Shown here one piece after another: positions 1-7,944 of a stretch of 64,000 bases of DNA; the stretch's first letter is position 1, and the number at the start of each line of letters is the position of its first letter. The translations under genes were made by a program, and so were the position numbers. Source of the stretch: UBA1756 sp045130235 (GTDB lineage: Bacteria; Bacteroidota; Bacteroidia; Bacteroidales; WCHB1-69). A model generated the notes under the pieces. That model had not been told where the DNA came from. It made no database searches and saw nothing but the letters and a program-made list of their open reading frames with translations. The stretch is taken from assembly GCA_045130235.1 (NCBI GenBank), contig JBGUPJ010000048.1:62001-126000 (forward strand). Direction: 5' to 3'.

Positions 1-1380
1 GACGTTGAAATGCAGCAGGGGACAGGTGTCGGAAACGGTATTGTAAACCTTGATTTTGTTGCCACCCATGTTGAAGGTCTCATTATCATCAGCTCTGTAG
101 AGGTGACTGTTAAAGGCGTAGTCGTAATCAGAGATATTGACGACATCTGGGGATGCTTTGCAGAAAGTTTGAATGAGGTCTGTTTCCATTTCTATATCAG
201 CTTCATTTACGTACTCATTGTTCATTTCATCAAAGTGAGTCCCATTCATCATTTTGGGAACGGCAAACATGCTCCAGGGTCCGACCAACGTCATGATGGA
301 AATGATGATTAAGGATAGGATGAGCGGGGTGACATTTTTTAATTTTTTGATAGAGAAAATCATGGAGATGCAGGCGAACCATGCGCTGATGACAAACACG
401 ATGTATCGGTTGGTGGTGAGACCGTAGTCGCTGATGCGGCGGAAGAGTCCCACAAAGAGCAGGATGAGCAGTGGTAGTAGTGAGAGAAAGAATCCGCGAT
501 GGAAGAACTTGATCCAATGTTTTTCTTCAGAAAGGAAAGCGGGGATGAGCATATACCAGATCAGCGAGCCGATGATGGCGTAGGAGAACACTAGCCAAAC
601 AATGCCGCCTTTGGGGAGTTCCCAATGGATAAGGATGGAGAGGCCATAGACATACAGCACGATGCCTTCCACACAGATGAGCGGCAGCAGGATGTATTGC
701 GACAAGATGCGGGTGAAACGTGGATGGTTGGGCATTTCGTCGTAGTGGTCCAGCTCGGTAGGGATGAGGGTTGCAGCAGTGCAGGTGAACAGGAAAATCC
801 CGATGATGGCTGGAAGGCTCGCCATGATCTTCACGGGACTAACATCGAATAGAAGAATGATGGTACCCATGATGGCATATAAGCAGAGCAGGATGACACC
901 GCACAGCACACCAGCAATCGCCACACTGCCCACGAGGGTGTCATGGTAATTCCACACTCTATTGGCACTGCGGTTTCCGGTGAAAGGAAGAAGCATGCAC
1001 AGCATGGTGACGAAAATCGTTACGCAATCCACATAAATATGGTGATAGTCGGGATGTTCTAATTGAAAGTAGAAAAATACTCCGCTTCCCACCGCTACGA
1101 GGGTGATGACCGCCGTTCCGACGATCCGATGCCACAGCTTGAAACCTCGTGTGATGCATGCGAATTCAAAGGTGAAAGCGAGACAGGTGGCGATGCCGCT
1201 GCCCCAAGCGATGCTACCCCAGATGCTTACACTATCCATAGTATCAGTCCAATCTGTCCAGATGATGACCAGTATGGCGAAGGTCAGCAGTGCGGAGAAG
1301 AAACAGCCCGCCTGGTAGCGTTGGAACACTCTGCTGAAATTGAAAAAAAGGCTTTTAAACCAGCTTTTAAAATTGCTCAT
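1..1380 (-). CDS. DUF4153-family integral membrane protein (partial, C-terminus cut by window edge)
   Basis: The frame is open from an ATG at 1380 down to base 1 with no stop, so at least 460 residues are present and the C-terminus is missing. It is strongly hydrophobic, with many predicted membrane segments in its first 330 residues, followed by a more polar part (after about residue 340) rich in Asp, Glu and Asn. The segment order and motifs such as TELDHYDEMPNHPRFTRI resemble Bacteroidota proteins annotated as DUF4153, whose function is unknown. A TAnnTTTG promoter box (1410-1417) lies 30 bases upstream, divergent from the arginine deiminase gene. Family assignment is from memory of the family and moderately sure; that this is a real membrane-protein gene is much surer. 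Confidence 0.75.
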   Translation of the reverse strand, partial: MSNFKSWFKSLFFNFSRVFQRYQAGCFFSALLTFAILVIIWTDWTDTMDSVSIWGSIAWGSGIATCLAFTFEFACITRGFKLWHRIVGTAVITLVAVGSGVFFYFQLEHPDYHHIYVDCVTIFVTMLCMLLPFTGNRSANRVWNYHDTLVGSVAIAGVLCGVILLCLYAIMGTIILLFDVSPVKIMASLPAIIGIFLFTCTAATLIPTELDHYDEMPNHPRFTRILSQYILLPLICVEGIVLYVYGLSILIHWELPKGGIVWLVFSYAIIGSLIWYMLIPAFLSEEKHWIKFFHRGFFLSLLPLLILLFVGLFRRISDYGLTTNRYIVFVISAWFACISMIFSIKKLKNVTPLILSLIIISIMTLVGPWSMFAVPKMMNGTHFDEMNNEYVNEADIEMETDLIQTFCKASPDVVNISDYDYAFNSHLYRADDNETFNMGGNKIKVYNTVSDTCPLLHFNV

Positions 1381-1409
1381 TATGATAGGGGGATAGTTTT
1401 TTCCGACGG

Positions 1410-1417
1410 CAAAATTA
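1410..1417 (-). promoter_or_regulatory. -7 promoter box for the DUF4153 gene
   Basis: TAATTTTG followed by CC on the minus strand, 30 bases before the ATG; matches the Bacteroidota TAnnTTTG consensus. Confidence 0.6.
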
Positions 1418-1449
1418 CAAATAAATCAACAAAATCCCAAAAAAAATCG

Positions 1450-1457
1450 TATTTTTG
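1450..1457 (+). promoter_or_regulatory. -7 promoter box for arginine deiminase
   Basis: TATTTTTG followed by CAC, 20 bases before the ATG at 1478. Confidence 0.7.
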
Positions 1458-1477
1458 CACTCCGAAAATTTAGATTT

Positions 1478-2731
1478 ATGACTCAAGAAAAGATACCCGT
1501 CCGACTGTATTCTGAAATTGGTAGATTAAACGCAGTGCTGCTGCATACTCCTGGCCCTGAGATAGAGGCCATGACTCCGCAAAACGCCCAAGAGGCTTTG
1601 TACAGCGACATTCTCAACCATAACATAGTGACGGACGAGTATCGTTTTTTTCGTGGCGTGTTTGAGAAATGTACACGCGCTTTTCAGGTGCGTGACCTCC
1701 TGGCTGAGATTCTCGCTGAACCGGCAGTGGCTGAACAGCTGGTGCGACAGAGTTGTGCCATTGACGGTTGCGATTTTTTGATTGACGAGCTACTCAGTCA
1801 TTCACCCGCCCAGCTGGCAGTGGAACTGATTGAGGGCTTTTGTTATAGAGATGGTATTGATCCTCAAAGTTTTGCAAAAGATCGTTATTTGCTTAAACCG
1901 CTTTACAACCTCTTCTTCACCCGCGATGCTGCCTCCTGCGTACACGACCGCGCCCTCATCCATACCATGGCGTTCCGTGTGCGCGAACGGGAGTCGTTAA
2001 TCTACCGTTCCATCTTCGAGAAGTTTTTCCAAGCCGACACTTTTTGTGCGCAGGAAGCTTGTGCCACCGCCCACACCGAGGGTGGCGACGTACAGATTGT
2101 GCGCAACGACTTGCTGTGCGTGGGCAACGGCATACGCACCAACCGTGAGGGTATTGACTACCTCATGCGCGCCCACTCCCATCTTGGAAAATTCAGCATC
2201 ATTGCTCAGCAACTTCCCCATCATCCTGAATCATTCATCCATCTCGATATGGTGTTTACCTTCCTTGGCCCCCATACCTGCATGGCATACGAACCGCTAC
2301 TGCGCAAAAGCGGTATCTTTAGCGGGATGCCCACCACCCTCATCACGATGGATAATGGTAAAATTTCCTACCAAGAGTATCCCGATATTCTTCAAGCTCT
2401 TCATTCACAAGGTGTTGATCTGGAGCCTGTGATCTGTGGTGGTAGTGATGAGTGGATGCAACAGCGCGAGCAGTGGCATAGCGGTGCCAACTTCTTTGCG
2501 CTGGGTGAGGACCATATCATCGGCTATCGTCGCAACAGTCACACCATCGAGGCACTCGACAAAGCGGGCTTCACAGTCTTGAAAGCCGAGGATGTGGTGG
2601 ACCGCAATGTCAACCCCTTCGACTACAAGAAGTGTGTGGTCACCTTTGCCGCTTCAGAGCTTCCTCGTGGAGGTGGTGGGGCACGCTGCATGACCTGCCC
2701 CATCAATAGGGAGGAAACCTCCTACCTGTAG
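1478..2731 (+). CDS. arcA: Arginine deiminase
   Basis: Hydrolyses L-arginine to L-citrulline and ammonia, the first step of the arginine deiminase pathway, in the cytoplasm. The 417 residues show the family's landmarks in order: an N-terminal LNAVLLHTPGPE segment, FTRDA near residue 149, the HTEGGDVQI substrate-binding motif near 201, HLDMVFT with the catalytic His near 260, and the nucleophilic Cys in GGGARCMTCP near 405. Length fits the family. Its own promoter box lies just upstream and no ornithine carbamoyltransferase or carbamate kinase gene is adjacent, so the rest of the pathway must be encoded elsewhere or be absent. In anaerobes the enzyme commonly serves ATP generation and acid resistance; that role is inferred here. 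Confidence 0.93.
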   Translation: MTQEKIPVRLYSEIGRLNAVLLHTPGPEIEAMTPQNAQEALYSDILNHNIVTDEYRFFRGVFEKCTRAFQVRDLLAEILAEPAVAEQLVRQSCAIDGCDFLIDELLSHSPAQLAVELIEGFCYRDGIDPQSFAKDRYLLKPLYNLFFTRDAASCVHDRALIHTMAFRVRERESLIYRSIFEKFFQADTFCAQEACATAHTEGGDVQIVRNDLLCVGNGIRTNREGIDYLMRAHSHLGKFSIIAQQLPHHPESFIHLDMVFTFLGPHTCMAYEPLLRKSGIFSGMPTTLITMDNGKISYQEYPDILQALHSQGVDLEPVICGGSDEWMQQREQWHSGANFFALGEDHIIGYRRNSHTIEALDKAGFTVLKAEDVVDRNVNPFDYKKCVVTFAASELPRGGGGARCMTCPINREETSYL

Positions 2732-2767
2732 TATTTTCATTCTGTCAAAGATCCTTTTCCCATCTTC

Positions 2768-3472
2768 TTACAGCATTCCTTCTGTGAGGAAACTATAGCA
2801 TTCTGAACCGTGAATGATAAGATGGTCAACAAGTTTGATGTCGAAAAGCAGGCTGGCATCCCGTATGCGGAGGGTGAGTTTGATGTCATCGCCACTAGGA
2901 TGCAAGTTACCTGACGGGTGGTTGTGGCACAATATCAGCTTCGTAGCTCCTAAGTCAAGTGCTTTCCGTATGATTCGTTGGATATCCACGATAGTTCTGT
3001 CCAAACTCCCAGTCCCAATGCACTGTGTGTGCAGGATACAAGAGGATTTGTTGAGGAAAATGGTCCAGAACTGTTCGTGGCTAACATCAGCTAAACGACT
3101 TTGCATCAGCTCAACGACATCATCCACGTTGCAGATTCTCATTTTCTCTTCCACTGACGCGGCTCGTCGTCGCCGCCCGAGTTCGAAAGCAGCTTGAAGG
3201 GTGACGGCTTTCACCTTGCCGATGCCTTTGATGCGGGTGAGTTCCTCCACGCTCATCTCGGAGAGGCGGTTCAGACTGTTGCCATTGGCGGCGAGGATGC
3301 GTTTGGCGAGGTCAACGGCCGACTCCTGTGAGGTGCCGGTGCGCAGCAGGATAGCGAGTACCTCTGCATCTCCAAGGTGGTCAGCTCCTCTTGATAGGTA
3401 TTTCTCGCGGGGACGGTCGGAAACAGACCATTCTGGGATGGATAAATTGTTGGGATAGATTTTGACGCACAT
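2768..3472 (-). CDS. radC: RadC family JAB/JAMM-domain protein
   Basis: A 234-residue protein with an N-terminal UPF0758 segment (DRPREKYLSRGADHLGDAEVLAILLRTG begins near residue 20, described here only in part), a helix-hairpin-helix (LTRIKGIGKVKA) near 80-92, and a C-terminal JAMM-type metal site, HNHPSGNLHPSGDD, near 183-196. The family was once linked to DNA repair; its biochemical role is unsettled. It is a single gene converging on arcA and followed upstream by the DUF58 gene on the same strand. I see no exact TAnnTTTG box between 3473 and 3541. Confidence 0.92.
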   Translation of the reverse strand: MCVKIYPNNLSIPEWSVSDRPREKYLSRGADHLGDAEVLAILLRTGTSQESAVDLAKRILAANGNSLNRLSEMSVEELTRIKGIGKVKAVTLQAAFELGRRRRAASVEEKMRICNVDDVVELMQSRLADVSHEQFWTIFLNKSSCILHTQCIGTGSLDRTIVDIQRIIRKALDLGATKLILCHNHPSGNLHPSGDDIKLTLRIRDASLLFDIKLVDHLIIHGSECYSFLTEGML

Positions 3473-3541
3473 AGCATGATTGCTTCAAATGATCTTTGAC
3501 GAGTAATGTGTGAATAAAACAAGAAAATTGAGTGTCGAATG

Positions 3542-4477
3542 CTAATACGCTTTCTGTCGTTTCAGCACGTAGGGAAGCAGGATCTGGTCGAAGCCTTTGG
3601 TGATGTCGCAGGGCAGCAGGTCAATCTGATACTGTCCGCACTTCACTTTCAGCTCGTTGAAATAGTCGCCGATAGTGGCCTTGTAGTAGTCGCGAATCTG
3701 ATTGGCGTGAATTTTCAGCTCGTCTCCCGATTCCATGTCAATGAATCGATACAGTCTGTTTTCTAATGCGAAATCAAATTCCAGCTTTTTGTGGTAGGTA
3801 TGGAAGAGTATCACCTCATGTTTGTTGTGTTTGAGGTGTTGTAGGGCGAGCAGCAGCTCCTCGGTGTCGGCGCAGCTTTCCAACATGTCGCTGAAGATGA
3901 TGACCATCGAGCGGCGGTGTATTTGTTCGGCGATACGGTGCAGGGTGTCGGTCACCATCGACTTGCGTTGAACTTCGGCGGAGATAGGGCGCAGTAGTTT
4001 CTCTAACTCACGGTAAATCATCTTTTGGTGCATGTCACCGCCCCTTGCTTGCGTGTGCAACTCCAAAGTGTCGGAAAAGACGCTCAATCCGACGGCATCA
4101 CGCTGGTTTTTCAGCATCTGCATAATGGCGGCGGCGGCATAGATGGAAAAGAAAATCTTGTTGGGAGAAGCCAACGTGTAGCTCTTTTGGAGCGGGAAGT
4201 ACATGGAGGAAGAGTTGTCGATGATGAGGTGGCAGCGCAGGTTGGTTTCCTCTTCATAACATTTCACAAAGAGTTTGTCAGTTTTAGCGTACAGCTTCCA
4301 GTCGATGTGCTTGGTGGGTTCGCCTGCATTGTACTGCCGATGTTCGGCAAATTCCACAGAGAATCCGTGCATTGGACTTTTGTGGATGCCCGTGATGAAA
4401 CCCTCCACCACCTGTTTGGCCACGAACTCCAGATTGTCGTATTGCGTTACTTTCGATAAATCCAGCTTGTATTCCAT
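3542..4477 (-). CDS. DUF58 domain protein (von Willebrand-like), MoxR-associated type
   Basis: About 311 residues from the chosen ATG at 4477. Shows the DUF58 core GxxVEFAEHRQYNAGEPTKHIDWK followed by a vWA-like fold with IIDNSSSM (metal-site motif DxSxS) near residue 87. DUF58 proteins usually work with a MoxR AAA+ ATPase in metal-cofactor or envelope assembly; no moxR gene is in the neighbourhood. The frame continues upstream to 4522, but a TACCTTTG promoter box (4512-4519) lies inside that extension, so the shorter start is preferred. Confidence 0.88.
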   Translation of the reverse strand: MEYKLDLSKVTQYDNLEFVAKQVVEGFITGIHKSPMHGFSVEFAEHRQYNAGEPTKHIDWKLYAKTDKLFVKCYEEETNLRCHLIIDNSSSMYFPLQKSYTLASPNKIFFSIYAAAAIMQMLKNQRDAVGLSVFSDTLELHTQARGGDMHQKMIYRELEKLLRPISAEVQRKSMVTDTLHRIAEQIHRRSMVIIFSDMLESCADTEELLLALQHLKHNKHEVILFHTYHKKLEFDFALENRLYRFIDMESGDELKIHANQIRDYYKATIGDYFNELKVKCGQYQIDLLPCDITKGFDQILLPYVLKRQKAY

Positions 4478-4511
4478 AATTCTCTTTGTCAAATGTTCTG
4501 CAAAAAGCGTG

Positions 4512-4519
4512 CAAAGGTA
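4512..4519 (-). promoter_or_regulatory. -7 promoter box for the DUF58 gene
   Basis: TACCTTTG followed by CA on the minus strand, about 35 bases before the ATG at 4477. It falls inside the longer open frame and so decides the start. Confidence 0.7.
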
Positions 4520-4541
4520 CAACTATTTTATGAATTGGTGT

Positions 4542-6212
4542 TCATTGGAGATAGCGGATGATCTCACGGCGGGTATCTGGTCTGATGTCAGTTTGAGTTG
4601 GATTGTCTGGAAAGAGTTGATTGTCAGATAGAATAGTTGCGTTGCCTGTCGTTTTGTCGATCAGTAACACTATCGGGTAATGCCTTTCCCCAATCAGCTG
4701 GTTGATTTTCCCCTCATCATTGGAATTTACATACAGAGGGGTGAAAGGAGCGGTGAACTGCCGGCGTATTTGTTGCAGCCGTTCCCTTCGGCACAGCTGG
4801 TCAATACATTTCCGTTCAACGATATAGAGTGAACCTTCTGGCACAGATAATCCATTCAGACAGGCGAGAATTCCTTCTTCGCAGGCGTGGCACTGGGGGG
4901 AGTCGTTCACCACCACCACCGCCCGTCGATGTGGCAGACTATCCCAACAGAAAGTTTCTCCCTTACCGTCCACCAGGGGCAGCTCTTTGCAGGGAATGTG
5001 CGGCATCTCCTGCTTCATTCGCAACACTCTGATTTTCATGATGGGCGGATGATCGGCAAAAAAGCGTTGTTGAGACTCCTCATAATCTCCCAGCGTCCTG
5101 CTCACGTAAGGTTCATCGGAGGTCTTTACCAGCTGCACAATACGCTGATTCCCGGCAAGCATCAGACTGAGGGCGCGGCTCGCATAGTAGAAGGGGTATT
5201 CGTTTTCTGCCAACAAATGCTCCTTCGCGTAGCCTGCACGTAATAGGGTACTCCGTTTCACTTGCCCTTGATGATTTGTTATCAGCAGCAGAAATGGTGT
5301 TGTCAGAGTGGCCGTTGTGCTATCGTATTGGTGATAAGAGATGAGAAAAGTAGTGTCATTCAGCACGAACAATTCCAACGGAAAAGAGTAGGGGGTGCTG
5401 GAATGGAAAATGTGCATGGCGCGATCCCCACTATAGGGTATCGATGCTATCTTGTTGATGTACGATTCGGGCATATCTCTCCAGCCCGTGATGGGAAGGG
5501 AGGTTTCTGCTATTAGCTGTCCTTGCGGGTCGAGAGTTTTGAGAATAGGCAGCGGAGTGGGGATGAGATAAATTCGATCGGAACCCGGTTGGAGCAATCT
5601 GTTAGGTCGGAATTGTAGCAGGAAGGGGGCCGGTAATGGTAGGTCTGTTATGGGTGACAAGTTGTCATCCTCTGTATGCAGCAACTTGAATCCGAAATCA
5701 TTCACCTGCGCAACCGCCTTCATGCCTTCACTGTCGTAAAAGCCGAAATCCGCATCCTGTAATTCGTAGTTGTGCAGATACCTTGCGGTGCCCGAATGTG
5801 ACAACTCATACTCATATATATGGCCAGAAGTGGTAAGCAGCAGGCGTTGTCCAGAAACCGTGATGGAATAGATCCAGTAGCGGTTCTGCCACTGGGGTGC
5901 CCCCTTGCGACTGGGCAGGATGAGCTTGTGGGTGGTGGCTGTCATGGTGGCGAGATTCCAGCATTCCACTGCTACCTCTCCTCCGTTTTTTCGTTTGCCC
6001 ACCACTTCCGCGTTGCAGAAGTAGAGCGCTTCTCCATCCATACAGCCAATGAGTTTCCCAGACTGCGCCGCACAGGAACTCTCTGGGAGAGAGATTTCAT
6101 TCTCCAGCTCAAAAAAGTCTGGAAAGTGTTCTTGAGCATGTGCGCGGCAAGGGTAAAGTGCCATGCAGCAAAGAAGCAGTAAAGAGTATAGGTAGTACAA
6201 CGTCATCTTCAT
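4542..6212 (-). CDS. Secreted protein with C-terminal CHAC thioredoxin-like segment, unknown function
   Basis: 556 residues. An N-terminal signal peptide ends near residue 26 (CRAHA). The long middle part, about 30-390, is rich in beta-strand-like stretches (for example VSGQRLLLTTSGHIYEYEL) and may be a propeller, though I cannot assign a family. Near the C-terminus VVVVNDSPQCHACEEG places a CxxC pair at about 441-444, followed by a segment that could form a thioredoxin-like fold (YPIVLLIDKTTG). This suggests a periplasmic or surface redox-active protein, which is inference. It lies downstream of another secreted protein gene on the same strand but is separated from it by a terminator-like hairpin. 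ATGs at 6212 and 6206 are both possible starts. Confidence 0.75.
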   Translation of the reverse strand: MKMTLYYLYSLLLLCCMALYPCRAHAQEHFPDFFELENEISLPESSCAAQSGKLIGCMDGEALYFCNAEVVGKRKNGGEVAVECWNLATMTATTHKLILPSRKGAPQWQNRYWIYSITVSGQRLLLTTSGHIYEYELSHSGTARYLHNYELQDADFGFYDSEGMKAVAQVNDFGFKLLHTEDDNLSPITDLPLPAPFLLQFRPNRLLQPGSDRIYLIPTPLPILKTLDPQGQLIAETSLPITGWRDMPESYINKIASIPYSGDRAMHIFHSSTPYSFPLELFVLNDTTFLISYHQYDSTTATLTTPFLLLITNHQGQVKRSTLLRAGYAKEHLLAENEYPFYYASRALSLMLAGNQRIVQLVKTSDEPYVSRTLGDYEESQQRFFADHPPIMKIRVLRMKQEMPHIPCKELPLVDGKGETFCWDSLPHRRAVVVVNDSPQCHACEEGILACLNGLSVPEGSLYIVERKCIDQLCRRERLQQIRRQFTAPFTPLYVNSNDEGKINQLIGERHYPIVLLIDKTTGNATILSDNQLFPDNPTQTDIRPDTRREIIRYLQ

Positions 6213-6230
6213 CGTTTAAAGTTTGAAGGT

Positions 6231-6274
6231 AAAAGGGCATGTCCAAATTCACCCACACAACGGGGACATGCCCT
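6231..6274 (-). terminator. Hairpin terminator after the 168-residue secreted protein gene
   Basis: GGGCATGTCC (6235-6244) pairs perfectly with GGACATGCCC (6264-6273) across a 19-base loop. On the minus strand the stem is followed by TTTT. Confidence 0.6.
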
Positions 6275-6297
6275 GTAATGTTTGATGGGGAAAGTGT

Positions 6298-6804
6298 TTA
6301 GCGTGGAGCAGTGCGGAGTAGGTTGCTGTCGTCAATCTCAATGGTGATGGTCACTTGACCGCAGGAGAGATTGCGAGAGTCATACTGCCAGTTGGCCTTG
6401 ATGAAGCAAAGAGTTGAGGTGCGACCGTCGCCAATCGCCACCTTCTTGCTGGCCGTACCCGCCCGAGTGCCGACCTTGGCCGCCTTCTCCGACTGGTCAA
6501 TCAAACTGTTGATGGCCTCAATGACTGCTGGATTGGAGAGTATGTCGCTGCTCGTGCCAGCAGCCCCGCAAGAACCAATGTCGCGGGAGGCTCTGCACCA
6601 GTTGTAGCCACCACCCTCACAATCCAAAGTCACCTGCGCAACGTCGTTTTCGATCCCGACCAAGTTGGTGGTCACACGCTCGTAGCAATTGAAGAGATTC
6701 TGCCAGGAATTACCCTCTTTATTTACTTGAATCACAACGATTTTCTTGCCGAAAGAGGTGAATACGGCCAAACACAAACAAAGGATAATGATAATTCGTT
6801 TCAT
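6298..6804 (-). CDS. Small secreted protein of unknown function
   Basis: 168 residues with a signal peptide (about 1-19, ending TSFGKK). The mature part has several cysteines (C39, then LDCEGGGYNWCRASRDIGSCG around 60-80, STLCFIK and LSCGQVT) that could form disulfides outside the cytoplasm. I recognise no domain. The gene has an unusually long upstream leader: the nearest promoter box is at 7003-7010, almost 200 bases before the ATG. A hairpin terminator follows it. Confidence 0.7.
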   Translation of the reverse strand: MKRIIIILCLCLAVFTSFGKKIVVIQVNKEGNSWQNLFNCYERVTTNLVGIENDVAQVTLDCEGGGYNWCRASRDIGSCGAAGTSSDILSNPAVIEAINSLIDQSEKAAKVGTRAGTASKKVAIGDGRTSTLCFIKANWQYDSRNLSCGQVTITIEIDDSNLLRTAPR

Positions 6805-7002
6805 AATAGTTGCTTTTTAGTTGATAATTAGTGGTTATTAAACACTTTCGCAGTTAACTACTGTGGTCGTAGCATCAGCGTCAATCTTGAATTGAAGGTT
6901 CGGTCTTGATTTGGCAGCTTTCGTTTTAGTTTTTTATTTTGAGCAGTTTTAGATTCGGTAGATTCCAAGGGTTGCCAGCCCCCGTTTTTGTTTCTGACAT
7001 CG
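6805..7002 (-). other. Long untranslated leader, gene-free
   Basis: About 190 bases between the promoter box at 7003-7010 and the ATG at 6804. It holds no convincing reading frame and I recognise no riboswitch class. The bases between 7011 and 7193 are AT-rich spacer between the divergent promoters. Confidence 0.4.
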
Positions 7003-7010
7003 CAAAGATA
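7003..7010 (-). promoter_or_regulatory. -7 promoter box upstream of the small secreted protein
   Basis: TATCTTTG followed by CG on the minus strand; the nearest exact match upstream of the ATG at 6804. Confidence 0.55.
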
Positions 7011-7193
7011 CTATGGCGGGAAAGTCATTTTCAACTGTTTTGAAAAAATCTTTTAAAATTATTTTATTGAATGATAATAAGTTATGGATTCTGCCAAAAA
7101 AATTCATAGCAAAACGAGCCAATTTTTCGGAGAAATTCTGTTAAAATTACCAACCCATCATTCTCACCTTTCTATTCATTGACGATTTTTTCT

Positions 7194-7201
7194 TATTTTT
7201 G
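7194..7201 (+). promoter_or_regulatory. -7 promoter box for rsmE
   Basis: TATTTTTG followed by CC, 44 bases before the ATG at 7246. Confidence 0.7.
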
Positions 7202-7245
7202 CCTCGCCAAGTTGAAGGACTTCATGCCTTCACTAATTTAGAAAT

Positions 7246-7944
7246 ATGTTTGTCTTTTACTGCACTGAAATACAAGGAAATACCATAACACTGTCGGGTG
7301 ACGATGCCCGCCATTGCGCCAAGGTGCTGCGCAAGCGTCCCGGCGACTCCATCCTGCTGACTGATGGCTGTGGCATGCTGGCTCAAGCTACCCTCACGCA
7401 CGTGTCGCCTACCGACTGTGTGGCGGAAGTGGCTGAACGTGAACTCGTTCCGCCTCGTAGCATCACCCTGCACCTCGCTGTCGCACCCACCAAGAATGCC
7501 GACCGCATGGAGTGGCTGGTGGAAAAGGCCGTGGAACTCGGCGTGGAACGAATCTCGTTCATCATTTGCGACCACTCCGAACGGCGTAAAATCGACCTCG
7601 ACCGGATGCGCCGCATCGCCATCGCCGCCCTCAAACAGTCGCAAACTGCCTGGCTGCCAGAACTTCAAGTGATATCCTTTTCCGACTTTGTTCACCAAGC
7701 CGCCCTGCCTGCGCGTCGCTACGTGGCCTGGTGCGACGACCAAAATACCGCCCAGTTGGTGGACGAAACTTGGTGCGACGAGGAGGTTTTGCTGCTCATC
7801 GGTCCCGAAGGCGATTTTTCCACGGAAGAAATTGGAATTTGTAAATCTTTGAATTATAAAGAGATAAAATTAGGAAGCCGCCGTCTCCGTACGGAAACAG
7901 CGGCTCTCTATGGCTGCTTTACCATCGCAGCAAAGAATAACTAA
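7246..7944 (+). CDS. rsmE: 16S rRNA (uracil-1498-N3)-methyltransferase RsmE
   Basis: A 232-residue SPOUT-class methyltransferase that methylates U1498 of 16S rRNA using S-adenosylmethionine. It shows the N-terminal HCAKVLRKRPGD PUA-like region (about 23-34), the EKAVELGVERI segment near 92-102, and the C-terminal knot motifs IGPEGDFSTEE (near 185-195) and LGSRRLRTETA (near 209-219). The length is typical. Its stop codon abuts the stop codon of the convergent htpG gene with no spacer, so I see no terminator between them. Confidence 0.93.
   Translation: MFVFYCTEIQGNTITLSGDDARHCAKVLRKRPGDSILLTDGCGMLAQATLTHVSPTDCVAEVAERELVPPRSITLHLAVAPTKNADRMEWLVEKAVELGVERISFIICDHSERRKIDLDRMRRIAIAALKQSQTAWLPELQVISFSDFVHQAALPARRYVAWCDDQNTAQLVDETWCDEEVLLLIGPEGDFSTEEIGICKSLNYKEIKLGSRRLRTETAALYGCFTIAAKNN

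Noticed and set aside
10..312. Plus-strand frame of 100 codons at the left edge, and others up to 1473
   Set aside because: All are antisense to the DUF4153 membrane protein, whose minus-strand frame is open across 1-1380.
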